Assembly: GCA_965248685.1 (NCBI GenBank)
Contig: CBDFKC010000004.1
Location: 1,178,001 to 1,242,000 of the forward strand
DNA length: 64,000 nucleotides
Source of the DNA: VYFG01 sp965248685
GTDB taxonomy: Bacteria > Pseudomonadota > Gammaproteobacteria > Arenicellales > Poriferihabitantaceae
Direction: 5' to 3'
Made by a program: the position numbers and the translations under genes. Below, one piece after another: positions 36,537 to 46,293 of this stretch (positions are counted from its first letter, which is position 1; each line of letters starts with the position of its first letter). Under the pieces are notes generated by a model. That model was not told where the DNA came from and did not search any database. It saw only the letters and a list, made by a program, of their open reading frames with translations.

Positions 36537-37616
36537 CTAATTGTCCAGTTCTTCCTCGTCCGGTTCTTTCCTTGGCGAATCACGCCCCGCAGTATTTTGC
36601 ATAAGCGTGGCCACCGGTCTGGTGTCCGGATTACTATCGAGGGCAATGGTTATCGACATAGTTAGCGGGATCGATAAGAACATGCCAGCTGGTCCGAGCA
36701 CCCAACCCCAGAAAATCAGGGAGACGAATACCACAAACGAAGACAAGTTAAGCACGTCACCCATCCAGCGTGTTTCAATAATATTACCGACGACGATATT
36801 GACCGCGACGTAGCCTGTGGTGGCCCAAAGCGCAACCCAAGCTCCGTGGTCAATTAAACCCAGCAGCACAGCCGGTAAACCAGCAAGGAAAGAACCAACA
36901 TAGGGTATGAAATTGAGGAAAAATGCCAACACCGCCCATAAAAAGACGTAGTCAATATTGAGAGCCCATAAAAAACTTGCGACGCAGACCGCGGTAAGAG
37001 CACTGGTCGCGGCCTTGAGTGCTAGATAGTGGATTACTTTGTTAATGAAATCTTGAAAGTAAACCATTGATTGGTCCGGGTTTTTTAGAGAAGCCCGTAG
37101 TTTGTCCGGCAACGCAGCGACCTCGGTTAAAATAAACAGGACTGCCAGAAATACTATCAACCCGTCTCCCAGGATATTGCTGAGCCCGCTCAACATAAAG
37201 TTAAGAAAACGGATAAAGGAATTCGGGCTAAGTTGCTCGCGTAAGCCTTCAAGTGGCATGCCCAAACCCCACCGACCTAGGGTGTTGGTCAGGTCGACGT
37301 AGAGTAACGTCAGGTTTTGTTTGTAACGAGGGATTGAGCTGCTGAATTCGTCCAGTGAATTGGCGATCAGGCCGAACATAGCCACGCCGATCAAACCTAC
37401 CCCGGCGACAATTATAAGTAGTGAAACTGTATTGCTAATGCCATGTCGCTTTAACCAGAATAATGGTGCTGAGCAAATAATAGATATAAAAACCGCCATC
37501 AGAAGAGGCGCCAGAATGCTGCTTGCGCTTCTGGTGCCGGCAATTACGACTACGATGCCAGCGGCAACCAGAATAGCCTTACTGGCCGATGACATTGATT
37601 GGGTTAATTTCATCAA
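36537..37616 (-). CDS. AI-2E family transporter (PerM/YdiK-like)
   Basis: Polytopic inner-membrane protein of 359 residues with about eight hydrophobic helices. The C-terminal half has the family motif ALAFFLNFIPYVGSFLAGLPAVLLGL and the final region VSLIFWGWVLGPAGMFLSIPLTM. Family members are described as AI-2 exporters or sodium/proton antiporters, so substrate is not assigned. It is convergent with the RodZ-like gene. It starts nine bases after the histidine kinase stop on the same strand and probably shares its transcript. Confidence 0.85.
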   Translation of the reverse strand: MMKLTQSMSSASKAILVAAGIVVVIAGTRSASSILAPLLMAVFISIICSAPLFWLKRHGISNTVSLLIIVAGVGLIGVAMFGLIANSLDEFSSSIPRYKQNLTLLYVDLTNTLGRWGLGMPLEGLREQLSPNSFIRFLNFMLSGLSNILGDGLIVFLAVLFILTEVAALPDKLRASLKNPDQSMVYFQDFINKVIHYLALKAATSALTAVCVASFLWALNIDYVFLWAVLAFFLNFIPYVGSFLAGLPAVLLGLIDHGAWVALWATTGYVAVNIVVGNIIETRWMGDVLNLSSFVVFVSLIFWGWVLGPAGMFLSIPLTMSITIALDSNPDTRPVATLMQNTAGRDSPRKEPDEEELDN

Positions 37617-37625
37617 CCGGTATGT

Positions 37626-39044
37626 CTAGGCAGCCTGGGGAATATTGGTGAGCTGAGCAGGCATTTCGCGAACAACGGGAAAGCGTATTACGGTTTTCAG
37701 ACCCGGCCGATTGTCCAGCAGTTTAATTTCACCACCGTGCATTGATATCACAGCGGAAACCATACTAAGTCCAAGACCATTGCCCGAGGTGCTGCGACTG
37801 CGGTCTAACCGATAAAAACGCCTGAAAACATTCTCAACCTCCTGCTCCGGTATTCCGGGCCCATTATCAGCAATGGTAATTACAGCCTCATGGTGTATCT
37901 GACTTAACGATACCCATATCTGACCATTTTCAGGGGTATATTTGATCGCGTTTTCAATTATATTGGCGAGGGCCTGGAACAGTAGATCGCGATCGCCCCA
38001 GGTCTCGATATTACGACCCAGGTCGATGTGCAATTGCTGGGATTTTTCTTCAGCAAGGGGCTCGTAGAATTCGACAACGTCTTGCAGCAGAGTTAAAAAA
38101 TCCAGATTGGAAAAACCTGCGGTTATTTGCCCCGCTTCTATCCGTGCGATTCGAAGTAATGCGTTAAACGTAATCAGCAAAGAATCTGCTTCCTTTATTG
38201 AACTCTCGAGATTTGAAGCAGACTTGGATTGCGGATCCTCTTCCTGGCGGGCTTCTTCCAGGTGCTGACGCAGGCGGGTCAATGGGGTCCGAAGATCGTG
38301 GGCAATATTGTCCGATACCCGTCGAATATCGTCCATCAGAGTCTGAATGCGATCCAGCATTTGGTTGAGATTTTCTGCAACCTGATCAAAATCATCGTTG
38401 CGCGCGGTCACCGGAACCCGCCTGGATAGATCTCCAGACATGATGCTCCGGGTGGTTTGATTGATTCGTTCAATTTTACGAACGGTGCGACGGCTTAATA
38501 CCAGCCCGCCGACGAACGCGAGTAACAGCATGATCGCCAGTCCCCAGGTAAGGGCTTGCACAATGCTGCTTTTCGCCTGGGTTAGCTGGTGAATATCGCG
38601 TCCTACCAATAGACCATATTGACCCGGAAGACGAAATATTCGGGCCCGGGCTAAATGGGTTTCATTGGTTTGCTCATTGACCTCCAGGGAAAATTCTAGC
38701 CAGTCGTTATCGATCGATGCATTTTTGGGCCAGCGATCCAGGTTTCCAACGAGTGGTTCCAGTGTATAAGTGGTTAACAGGTAAATCGAGTTGCCTGTAG
38801 CTTGTTGCCGACCGACTCGATCTGCAATTAATTTGGTAAGACCTTCGAGACCCTCATCATCGTATCGCTCAGCCAGTCCCTGAATTTCCACTTGAATGGT
38901 ATTGTCCATTTGTTGGGTCATATAGGACGCGGTGAACAGATAGAAAAAGTAAAACAGAATCAGGGTTGAGCTGCTGAATATAATGGCATAGAGCAGCGCA
39001 AGCCGAAAAGTGTAGCTATGAAAAAGCTTACGTTTTTGTTTCAC
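37626..39044 (-). CDS. Two-component sensor histidine kinase
   Basis: Membrane-bound EnvZ/QseC-class kinase, about 472 residues from the GTG at 39044. Two transmembrane segments (about residues 10-32 and around 165-185) flank a periplasmic sensor region, followed by HAMP (RKIERINQTTRSIMSGDLSRRVP), the phosphoacceptor histidine in IAHDLRTPLTRLRQHL and the ATP-binding N, G1 and G2 boxes (ENAIKYTPE, DNGPGIP, GNGLGLSMV). The start overlaps the response-regulator 3' end by 17 bases, which fixes GTG over the longer open frame. Stimulus unknown. Confidence 0.92.
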   Translation of the reverse strand: MKQKRKLFHSYTFRLALLYAIIFSSSTLILFYFFYLFTASYMTQQMDNTIQVEIQGLAERYDDEGLEGLTKLIADRVGRQQATGNSIYLLTTYTLEPLVGNLDRWPKNASIDNDWLEFSLEVNEQTNETHLARARIFRLPGQYGLLVGRDIHQLTQAKSSIVQALTWGLAIMLLLAFVGGLVLSRRTVRKIERINQTTRSIMSGDLSRRVPVTARNDDFDQVAENLNQMLDRIQTLMDDIRRVSDNIAHDLRTPLTRLRQHLEEARQEEDPQSKSASNLESSIKEADSLLITFNALLRIARIEAGQITAGFSNLDFLTLLQDVVEFYEPLAEEKSQQLHIDLGRNIETWGDRDLLFQALANIIENAIKYTPENGQIWVSLSQIHHEAVITIADNGPGIPEQEVENVFRRFYRLDRSRSTSGNGLGLSMVSAVISMHGGEIKLLDNRPGLKTVIRFPVVREMPAQLTNIPQAA

Positions 39045-39708
39045 GCAGTATGTAGCCCGCACCGCGGACAGTGTTAAGCATCTGGGTATCGAAGCTCTTG
39101 TCGATCTTGCTCCTAAGCCGACTGATATGGACGTCAATCACATTTGTTTGGGGATCAAAATTATAATCCCAGACGTTCTCAAGCAACATGGTCCGGGTAA
39201 CGACCTGGTTACTGTGCCGCATGAGGTACTCAAGTAGGCGAAATTCCCGGGGTTGTAGATCGATTTCGGTTTCACCGCGGCAGACCTGTCTTTGGAGCAA
39301 ATCCATTTGTAGTTCACCGACGGTTAATGAGGTTTCTTTCGCCTCGGTGTTGTTGCGTCTGGCGAGTGCTTCGAGTCGGGCCAATAGCTCGGAAAAAGCA
39401 AATGGTTTGGTTAAATAATCATCACCGCCCATTTTGAGTCCCTCTACCCGGTCATTTACCTCGCCAAGGGCGGAGAGGATCAGGGTGGGGGTTTTATTGG
39501 CGGATTCCCGTAGGCTATAAATAAGAGACAGACCATCGAGCTTGGGCAGCATCCGATCCACGATTAATGCGTCGTATTGTTGGTTGCTGGCCATCTCGAG
39601 TCCAGTGTCGCCCTCGCTCGCGATATCTACCGAGTGACCCGCTTCTACCAGTCCTTTATTTATATAGGCCGCCGTTGCCTCGTCATCTTCGACAATCAGT
39701 ATGTGCAT
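39028..39708 (-). CDS. OmpR-family response regulator
   Basis: 226 residues with an N-terminal receiver domain (acidic pair EDD at residues 7-9, phosphorylation aspartate in ALIVDRMLPKLDGLS, lysine in DDYLTKPFAFSELLAR) and a C-terminal winged-helix DNA-binding domain (LQPREFRLLEYLMRHSNQVVTR, then INVIDVHISRLRSKID-like TNVIDVHISRLRSKID). It is the first gene of a regulator-kinase pair with coupled translation. Target genes are not evident from the window. Confidence 0.95.
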   Translation of the reverse strand: MHILIVEDDEATAAYINKGLVEAGHSVDIASEGDTGLEMASNQQYDALIVDRMLPKLDGLSLIYSLRESANKTPTLILSALGEVNDRVEGLKMGGDDYLTKPFAFSELLARLEALARRNNTEAKETSLTVGELQMDLLQRQVCRGETEIDLQPREFRLLEYLMRHSNQVVTRTMLLENVWDYNFDPQTNVIDVHISRLRSKIDKSFDTQMLNTVRGAGYILRETKT

Positions 39709-39859
39709 TTAGGGTAGAAGAAATTCAGGGTATGGGTGATTTATAATTGATCTGCCACTGTTAAGTTATGTTGCTAGTGGTATTTTAACCTGTTTTAGCT
39801 CCACAGTATGAGGCAATCAGAAGCGCTGAATTAAAACTTTAATTATTCATTTATTTATC

Positions 39860-40504
39860 ATGAATGCCGAAATTGAGATTACCAAAGCCGACCGCAACAA
39901 ACTGAAGCGTGAATTGGCGTGCGCGGCAAAAATTGACCCTGGGCTAGCGCAAGTGATTCAACAAACGGGAATGCCACTACCACGAAAGCGGGCTCCAGAT
40001 TTCTCTACATTGTTGCAGGTTATTGTATCCCAGCAACTTTCGACCAGGGTGGCATCCGTAATCTCCCAACGCGTAGAGATGCTTTGTGGTGGCGTCATAA
40101 CCTGGAGAAAAATACTCAATCGAACTGATCTACAACTTAGAGAGTGTGGTCTGTCCTGGCGTAAGGTTGAATATGCAAAAAATCTGGCTGAAATGATCCG
40201 GACGAAAGCCCTGGTACTTGATCATCTGAGCCAGATGGATGCTGAATCTGCTATCACCAAGCTGGTGGAAATTCGCGGCTTCGGACGTTGGTCTGGAGAG
40301 ATTTTTGCCATGTTTGCGCTCAACCACAGGGATATATACCCTGCGGACGACCTCGCGCTGCAAATTGCAGTACAACGATACTTGGAATTGGAATCAAAAC
40401 CTTCAGGAAAACAAACCGCAGAAATTGCCAGACGATGGTCACCCCATCGATCGGCGGTGGCCCTGTTGATGTGGAAGTATTATGGATCTACGACAATGGG
40501 TTAG
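39860..40504 (+). CDS. DNA-3-methyladenine glycosylase (AlkA-type, HhH-GPD)
   Basis: Base-excision repair glycosylase of 214 residues. It shows FSTLLQVIVSQQLSTRVASVI typical of the HhH-GPD fold, the helix-hairpin-helix LVEIRGFGRWSGEIFAMFAL, and the catalytic aspartate region RDIYPADDLALQ. It resembles the short AlkA/MpgII forms without the N-terminal AlkA domain. It is divergent from the two-component genes and convergent with the Aap operon, with a shared terminator in between. Confidence 0.88.
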   Translation: MNAEIEITKADRNKLKRELACAAKIDPGLAQVIQQTGMPLPRKRAPDFSTLLQVIVSQQLSTRVASVISQRVEMLCGGVITWRKILNRTDLQLRECGLSWRKVEYAKNLAEMIRTKALVLDHLSQMDAESAITKLVEIRGFGRWSGEIFAMFALNHRDIYPADDLALQIAVQRYLELESKPSGKQTAEIARRWSPHRSAVALLMWKYYGSTTMG

Positions 40505-40580
40505 TAGATTGTTTGGAAAGTTTAACGGTTAGTATCGCAGGGGTAGTTCAGGGTCAATAAGCGAAATGGATGGCGTAAAA

Positions 40581-40600
40581 AAAGCTGCCGAAGCAGCTTT
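40581..40600. terminator. Bidirectional terminator between AlkA-type gene and aapP
   Basis: AAAGCTGC, loop CGAA, GCAGCTTT form a perfect 8-bp stem flanked by A residues on the left and T residues on the right, so it can serve both convergent transcripts. Confidence 0.85.
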
Positions 40601-40624
40601 TTAAACCTAAAGTAGCGTCCCTAA

Positions 40625-41398
40625 TCAGTGATTGAGTATCTGACTTAAGAACAGTTGAGTACGCTCATGTTGTGGATTCTCAAAAAATTCTTCAGGCACA
40701 TTTTCTTCGATAATCTCCCCACCGTCCATAAAGATAACCCGATCAGCCACGGTTTTAGCGAATCCCATCTCATGGGTTACGCATAACATGGTCATGCCCT
40801 CATGGGCTAATTCGATCATAACGTCGAGAACTTCCTTAATCATTTCCGGATCGAGAGCCGACGTGGGTTCGTCAAACAACATAATTCGTGGATTCATACA
40901 CAGGCTGCGGGCGATCGCCACGCGTTGTTGCTGCCCACCGGAAAGTTGCCCAGGAAATTTATTAGCCTGTTCAGGAATCTTTACCCTTTCCAGATATTTC
41001 ATGGCGATTGCTTCGGCTTCTGCCTTCGGTGTTTTTCTAACCCAAATCGGCGCCAAGGTGCAATTTTGCAATACGGTCAGATGTGGAAACAGATTAAAAT
41101 GCTGAAATACCATGCCAACCTCACGACGGATGGTCTCAATATTTTTCAGATCATTGGTTAATTCCACACCATCAACAATTATGTCTCCCTGTTGATGTTC
41201 TTCCAGCCGATTGATACAGCGAATCATGGTCGATTTACCGGATCCCGACGGTCCACATATTACAATTCGCTCACCCCGGGTAACCGAGAGATTTATATCT
41301 TTTAAGACATGAAATTGTCCATACCATTTATGCATCGCGACTATTTTAATCGCTAGCTCGGAATTCTGATTTTGATCGGTGTTTGTTTGATTAGACAT
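40625..41398 (-). CDS. aapP: General L-amino acid ABC transporter, ATP-binding protein
   Basis: ATPase subunit of a polar amino-acid importer, 257 residues. Walker A GPSGSGKSTMIR, signature LSGGQQQRVAIARSL, Walker B IMLFDEPTSALDPE and switch histidine CVTHEMGFAKTVADR are all intact. It is the last gene of the aapJ-Q-M-P operon, with the permease gene 14 bases upstream, and ends at a strong bidirectional terminator. Confidence 0.93.
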   Translation of the reverse strand: MSNQTNTDQNQNSELAIKIVAMHKWYGQFHVLKDINLSVTRGERIVICGPSGSGKSTMIRCINRLEEHQQGDIIVDGVELTNDLKNIETIRREVGMVFQHFNLFPHLTVLQNCTLAPIWVRKTPKAEAEAIAMKYLERVKIPEQANKFPGQLSGGQQQRVAIARSLCMNPRIMLFDEPTSALDPEMIKEVLDVMIELAHEGMTMLCVTHEMGFAKTVADRVIFMDGGEIIEENVPEEFFENPQHERTQLFLSQILNH

Positions 41399-41412
41399 TT
41401 TTTAGTACCCAG

Positions 41413-42543
41413 TTATCTTTTGTGTCCGGTTTCGAGCTTACTTTCGAGATAAAGCGAGTAGCGGGACATCGCGAAGCAGGAGATAAAGAAAAATATAGCG
41501 ACAAATAAATAAACCTCTTTTGATAGCCCGGTCCATTTGGTATCCGCCAGGGAGGCTCTGCCAATACCCAGCGGATCAAATAGTCCGATAATAATAACCA
41601 GGGTGGTATCTTTATACAGGCCGATAAATGTATTGACGATGCCGGGAATGGAGATTTTCAAAGCCTGGGGTAACACAATTAAACGCATTGCGGGCCAGTA
41701 TTTGAGGCCCATGGCATCCGCTGCCTCAATCTGGCCTTTTGGTATTGCCTGGAGTCCTCCGCGGATTACTTCTGCCATATATGCAGAGGAAAACAAGGTA
41801 ACCATGATCAGTACTCGAAGCAGTAAGTCAAATTTAACCCCTGGAGGTAAAAAATAACTGAGCATTGTTGAGGCCACAAATAACAGGGTGATCAACGGAA
41901 CACCCCGGATAAACTCAATAAAACCGACACAAAAAACTCGGATAATTGGTAGGTTGGATTGGCGGCCCAGCGCCAGCAGAATCCCCAACGGTAGTGAGAA
42001 CGCAATCCCGGTAACGCCTACCACCAGGGTCAGCATGATTCCACCGAACTGGTCAGTCGTAACCACAGGCAATTCGAAAATTCCGAGAAAGCTACCGCCA
42101 ACCAGCAACCAGCCCGCAATAAAGGGAAATGCTACTGCATAATAAAGCCCATACTTTCGGAGAGGGATTTTGTCAAACAGTACCGGAATGATTGCAGCGA
42201 TAAGCATAACAAAAGATAGATTTACCCGCCAACGCTCGGCCTCAGGATAAAATCCATAGGTAAACAGTTTAAATCGCTCACCGATAAACGCCCAGCAGGC
42301 ACCGTCACCAGCGGCTTTACAGGCATTTCGATCTTCACCAGTGAAGACCGCATCGATAAAAAACCAGTTAATGGTCGGCGGTAAAACCTTGTATAAAAAC
42401 CAGAGTGTCACCACGGTCAATACAATATTGGTCGGTGACGACAAAAGATTCCCGCGTATCCACGCCAACGGTCCAACGGTGCCGGAAGGTGCGGGCAAAT
42501 CAGGATGCTCGCCGGGGGTATAACTTTGATTATTAGTAGTCAT
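41413..42543 (-). CDS. aapM: General L-amino acid ABC transporter, permease AapM
   Basis: 376 residues, inner membrane. A long N-terminal region with extra helices, as found in AapM, precedes the permease core. The coupling EAA-like loop reads GQIEAADAMGLKYWPAMRLIVLPQAL, where the ATPase docks. The order J-Q-M-P with two unusually long permeases is typical of the Aap/Bztype importers of proteobacteria. It follows aapQ by 10 bases. Confidence 0.92.
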   Translation of the reverse strand: MTTNNQSYTPGEHPDLPAPSGTVGPLAWIRGNLLSSPTNIVLTVVTLWFLYKVLPPTINWFFIDAVFTGEDRNACKAAGDGACWAFIGERFKLFTYGFYPEAERWRVNLSFVMLIAAIIPVLFDKIPLRKYGLYYAVAFPFIAGWLLVGGSFLGIFELPVVTTDQFGGIMLTLVVGVTGIAFSLPLGILLALGRQSNLPIIRVFCVGFIEFIRGVPLITLLFVASTMLSYFLPPGVKFDLLLRVLIMVTLFSSAYMAEVIRGGLQAIPKGQIEAADAMGLKYWPAMRLIVLPQALKISIPGIVNTFIGLYKDTTLVIIIGLFDPLGIGRASLADTKWTGLSKEVYLFVAIFFFISCFAMSRYSLYLESKLETGHKR

Positions 42544-42553
42544 GGTTATCCTC

Positions 42554-43753
42554 CTACCTCTCCACCAGTTTTATACGTTTGTTATACCAATTCATACCTG
42601 CAGAAATTAACAATGAAAATAACAGGTATAACCCGAGTACCATGGTCATGCACTCCATTTCACGCCCGGTCTGGTTCAGTGTAACACCGCCAAGGGTCGC
42701 CACGATATCCATATAACCCACAGCAATTGCCAACGAAGAATTTTTCGTAACATTTAGATACTGGCTGGTTAATGGAGGGATGATTATGCGTAACGCCTGG
42801 GGAACGACTACCAGACTCAGGGTTCTTCCACGGGTTACTCCCAACGCCGATGCTGCTTCGGTTTGACCATAATTCACCGCAGTAATACCGGCGCGAACGA
42901 TCTCTCCGATAAACGAGGCGGTATACATTGATAGCGCCAGCCACAGGGCAATAAATTCAGGCCGGATAACCATTCCGCCCTTAAAGTTAAACCCTTTCAG
43001 GGCAGGAATCTCCCATACAATAGGGGACCCCAATACAAAGTACATAAGCAGCGGAAGCGCAATGATGGCTCCCAGACAAATCCAGAACACCGGATAATGC
43101 TTGCCGGTTTCATCTTGTACCTTCTGAGCATGTCTTTTAAACCACCAGCTAAAAATGATTCCAGCCACGAATAGAAAAGCGATCACCCAAAACAGTGGTT
43201 CAAATTCCGGTTTCGGGGTAAAAAATCCCCGATTAGTCAGAAAGGCGACATCGTTGACGTTAACGGCATTTTTCGGCAGGGGCAGAGAATGCACGATAAG
43301 GCCATGGACCAGCAGAATGTGAAGCAGTAGCGGTACATTGCGCACATATTCAATATAGACATAGGCGATTTTGTTGATGATCCAGTTTTTCGACAGCCTA
43401 AACACGCCCAGTAAAAATCCGAGAACGGTAGATAGGATAATACCGAATACGGCCACCAGCAGCGTATTGAGAATTCCGACCACCATGGCACGAAAGTGAG
43501 TCGAGCGCGAATTGTATTCAATCAAGTGTTGACTGATGTCGTAGCTCGAAGGCTGGGACAGAAAATTAAAGCTGATATCCTTGCCAATCGCTTCAAGATT
43601 GGATACCGCATTGCGTACCATCAGAAAGAAAAACGCAAAAATAGCGGCAAACGCTATGACCTGAATAATTACTTCACGGGACTCTTTGTCATTCCAGACT
43701 CGCGAGACAATATTTCTTTGTGGAAGTGTCTGGGCTACGGCTAGTTCACTCAT
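42554..43753 (-). CDS. aapQ: General L-amino acid ABC transporter, permease AapQ
   Basis: 399 residues, inner membrane. The N-terminal helix (VIIQVIAFAAIFAFFFLMV) precedes DISFNFLSQPSSYDI, a hallmark of AapQ/BztB, and the core ends in the coupling loop GQTEAASALGVTRGRTLSLVVVPQALR. It is separated from aapJ by 274 bases containing two stem-loops, which probably lets the binding protein be made in excess over the membrane subunits. Confidence 0.92.
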   Translation of the reverse strand: MSELAVAQTLPQRNIVSRVWNDKESREVIIQVIAFAAIFAFFFLMVRNAVSNLEAIGKDISFNFLSQPSSYDISQHLIEYNSRSTHFRAMVVGILNTLLVAVFGIILSTVLGFLLGVFRLSKNWIINKIAYVYIEYVRNVPLLLHILLVHGLIVHSLPLPKNAVNVNDVAFLTNRGFFTPKPEFEPLFWVIAFLFVAGIIFSWWFKRHAQKVQDETGKHYPVFWICLGAIIALPLLMYFVLGSPIVWEIPALKGFNFKGGMVIRPEFIALWLALSMYTASFIGEIVRAGITAVNYGQTEAASALGVTRGRTLSLVVVPQALRIIIPPLTSQYLNVTKNSSLAIAVGYMDIVATLGGVTLNQTGREMECMTMVLGLYLLFSLLISAGMNWYNKRIKLVER

Positions 43754-43796
43754 TGCTACAACTCCGCTGAAGTGTTTAATCTATCGGTGGTGGGAC

Positions 43797-43821
43797 CCGT
43801 TAATAATACAAATTTTAACGG
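43797..43821 (-). repeat. Stem-loop upstream of aapQ
   Basis: CCGTTAA (43797-43803) pairs with TTAACGG (43815-43821) around an 11-base loop, with further partial pairing of flanking GGG and CCC. It lies about 45 bases before the aapQ start within the aapJ-aapQ spacer. Role not known; it may stabilise or attenuate the mRNA. Confidence 0.4.
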
Positions 43822-43987
43822 TGGCCCGAATCCCTCCGACAGTGACAGATTTATTTCTGTCTGTTTTATTATTGCATACGGATTACCTATCCGTCGCATT
43901 TTTGTACTGAGAATACTTTGAATGCCCATTTGTATGGACAAATCTTGGATTACGCTAAGGTGTTTAAAACTTGTTTCACTATAAATG

Positions 43988-44013
43988 AATTGGGGCGCCT
44001 AAGCGCCCCAATT
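43988..44013 (-). terminator. Intercistronic stem-loop after aapJ (attenuator-like)
   Basis: AATTGGGGCGC, loop CTAA, GCGCCCCAATT form a perfect 11-bp stem starting 15 bases after the aapJ stop codon. On the minus strand it is followed by TTCATTT rather than an unbroken T-run, so partial termination or 3'-end protection of the aapJ message is more likely than full termination. Confidence 0.6.
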
Positions 44014-44027
44014 TTGCTACCGATTGA

Positions 44028-45047
44028 TTAGCGAATCGGCGCGGCGTATAAGATACCGCCGTCTTTCCACAGCGCATTCAAGCCACGCTCCAGTCCGATT
44101 GGGGTATCAGGACCGATGTTACGGGCAAATGACTCGCCATAGTTTCCAACGGCTGAAATAGCGCGCACAGCCCAGGCATTATCGAGACCAACCATCTCAC
44201 CCATACTGCCTTCGGTTCCGAGCATACGGTTGATGCTGGGGTTATTGCCCGCAGCAGCTGCCAATTCTGCAACATTAGCCTGGGTTACACCAAGTTCTTC
44301 CGCATTGATTATTGCATTGACCACCCACTTGCCGATGTCGGCCCATTGCTCATCACCCTGGCGAACCGCACCGCCCAGAGGCTCTTTGGAAATTATTTCC
44401 GGCAGGATTACGTGGGCTGCAGGATCTTCCAAGGCAGCACGGGTAGAAGCAAGGCCAGATGCGTCAGTGGTGTATACGTCACAACGATTGCCACCGTAGT
44501 TGGCGATGCCTTCTTCGTTGGTTTCAATAGCAACTGGCTCGTATGAAATGCCGTTGACCCGGAAAAAGTCAGCCAGGTTCAGCTCGGTGGTGGTACCGGT
44601 CTGGATACATACCGAAGCGCCATCAAGATCTTTCGCAGAATTAACCCCAAGCTCACGCCGAATCAGGAAACCCTGACCGTCGTAGTAGTTAACCGGCAGA
44701 AAGCTCAGCTTCAGGTCCACGTCGCGGCTCATAGTTTCGGTGGTGTTGCGGAACAGGATGTCGCCTTCACCGGAATTTAAAGCGGTAAAACGAGTCTTAC
44801 CGGTGGTAGGAACGAATTTTACTTTCTCGGCGTCGCCTAAAACCGCTGCAGCGACAGCACGGCAGAAGTCTACGTCGAAGCCTTCCCAGCGACCACTATT
44901 ATCGGGCGCAGCGAAGCCGGCAACACCGGTAGAAACAATACAGTTCAATTCACCGCGAGCCTGGACATCTTCCAGGGTGCCTGCCTGAGCAGTCATAGCG
45001 GTTAGTGATAGGGCGGCAGCAACGGCTGCAGTTTTGGTAACTCTCAT
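44028..45047 (-). CDS. aapJ: General L-amino acid ABC transporter, periplasmic binding protein
   Basis: 339-residue precursor with a signal peptide (AAVAAALSLTAMTAQAG, cleavage after AQA). The mature part is the amino-acid-binding fold: GELNCIVSTGVAGFAAPDNSGRWEGFDVDFCRAVAAAV, then the hinge region LSFLPVNYYDGQGFLIRREL. It is the promoter-proximal gene of the aap operon. The 246 bases upstream are very AT-rich and no promoter could be assigned with confidence. Confidence 0.94.
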   Translation of the reverse strand: MRVTKTAAVAAALSLTAMTAQAGTLEDVQARGELNCIVSTGVAGFAAPDNSGRWEGFDVDFCRAVAAAVLGDAEKVKFVPTTGKTRFTALNSGEGDILFRNTTETMSRDVDLKLSFLPVNYYDGQGFLIRRELGVNSAKDLDGASVCIQTGTTTELNLADFFRVNGISYEPVAIETNEEGIANYGGNRCDVYTTDASGLASTRAALEDPAAHVILPEIISKEPLGGAVRQGDEQWADIGKWVVNAIINAEELGVTQANVAELAAAAGNNPSINRMLGTEGSMGEMVGLDNAWAVRAISAVGNYGESFARNIGPDTPIGLERGLNALWKDGGILYAAPIR

Positions 45048-45293
45048 GAAATTTTCTCCTCGAAATATAGATTGTGAGTTTTTTGGAAAACCAGTTTATC
45101 AGGATTATCAAGGCGATAACCCATTATATGAATCCTGGTATGACGGAAATTGTATCGCAAATAAACAAATTTTTGTATGGGTATTTAAATTAATTATTGG
45201 TTAACTCAAAAATAAATTAAAAAAGTAAGAATATAAGCTTCAAAAATTAAAACAAAATTATGTTATATCAATAAGATAATATTTAAAGATAAC

Positions 45294-46262
45294 TTAGATT
45301 CGCGAATGGGCTTGGAGATCAGCGTGATAAGATGAGCGAACCATCGGAGCAGAAGCCACGTTTTCAAATCCCAATTGCTCTCCGATAATGCGAAACTCGT
45401 CAAATTCTTCAGGGCTCCAGTACCGTTCTACATTCAGATGATGGGGGCTCGGCTGCAGATACTGACCGATGGTCATCATATCCACCCGATGTGCCCTCAT
45501 ATCTCTCATTACCGAGACGACTTCTTCGTGGGTCTCACCAAGGCCCAGCATAATGCCTGACTTTGTTGCCATATCCGGATTGATTTGTTTCGCTCGCCGT
45601 AATAAATCCAGCGAATACTGGTAATCCGAACCAGGGCGTACCTGACGATACAGACGGGGCACTGTCTCCAGGTTATGGTTAAAGACGTCCGGTGGGGCTG
45701 CCCCAATAATTTCAACCGCAACGTCTATTCTGCCACGAAAATCCGGCGTTAGTATTTCAATTTTAGTTGCTGGGCAACGCTCCCGGACGGCCTCAACGCA
45801 TTGGGCGAAATGAGCAGCACCACCATCTCTCAGATCGTCCCGGTCTACCGATGTGATGACAACGTAATTCAGCTTCATCAATTCAATGGTTTCAGCGAGA
45901 TGAATCGGTTCGGCGTTATCCAGGGGGTTTGGACGGCCGTGACCTACATCACAAAATGGACAACGTCGGGTGCAAATATCACCCATGATCATAAATGTCG
46001 CGGTACCATTTCCAAAACACTCGCCCAGGTTGGGGCAGGCCGCCTCTTCACATACGGTATGCAGTCCATTTTCCCGTAAGATGGATTTCAACTCTAAAAC
46101 TACCGCAGTACCCGGAAAGCTGGCTCGAATCCACTTGGGTTTACGCAGTCTTTGGTCCTTGGAACGAACCTCTACTTTAATCGGGATTCGGGCGGTTTTT
46201 TCGGCGCCGCGTAGTTTTTGTCCCTGGACAACAGGTTTCGGTCGGCTTTGTGAAGTATCCAT
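45294..46262 (-). CDS. lipA: Lipoyl synthase
   Basis: Radical-SAM enzyme that inserts two sulfur atoms into octanoyl groups on lipoyl domains, including GcvH and the 2-oxoacid dehydrogenases. 322 residues. The auxiliary-cluster motif is CEEAACPNLGEC and the radical-SAM cluster motif is CTRRCPFCDV; the C-terminal RSSYHAD serine is also conserved. LipB is not adjacent. Its position after gcvP, from which a 220-bp miniature element separates it, makes sense because GcvH is lipoylated. Confidence 0.96.
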   Translation of the reverse strand: MDTSQSRPKPVVQGQKLRGAEKTARIPIKVEVRSKDQRLRKPKWIRASFPGTAVVLELKSILRENGLHTVCEEAACPNLGECFGNGTATFMIMGDICTRRCPFCDVGHGRPNPLDNAEPIHLAETIELMKLNYVVITSVDRDDLRDGGAAHFAQCVEAVRERCPATKIEILTPDFRGRIDVAVEIIGAAPPDVFNHNLETVPRLYRQVRPGSDYQYSLDLLRRAKQINPDMATKSGIMLGLGETHEEVVSVMRDMRAHRVDMMTIGQYLQPSPHHLNVERYWSPEEFDEFRIIGEQLGFENVASAPMVRSSYHADLQAHSRI

Positions 46263-46293
46263 CTATTGGCGGATCAAGGGCGTTGTGATTAAG

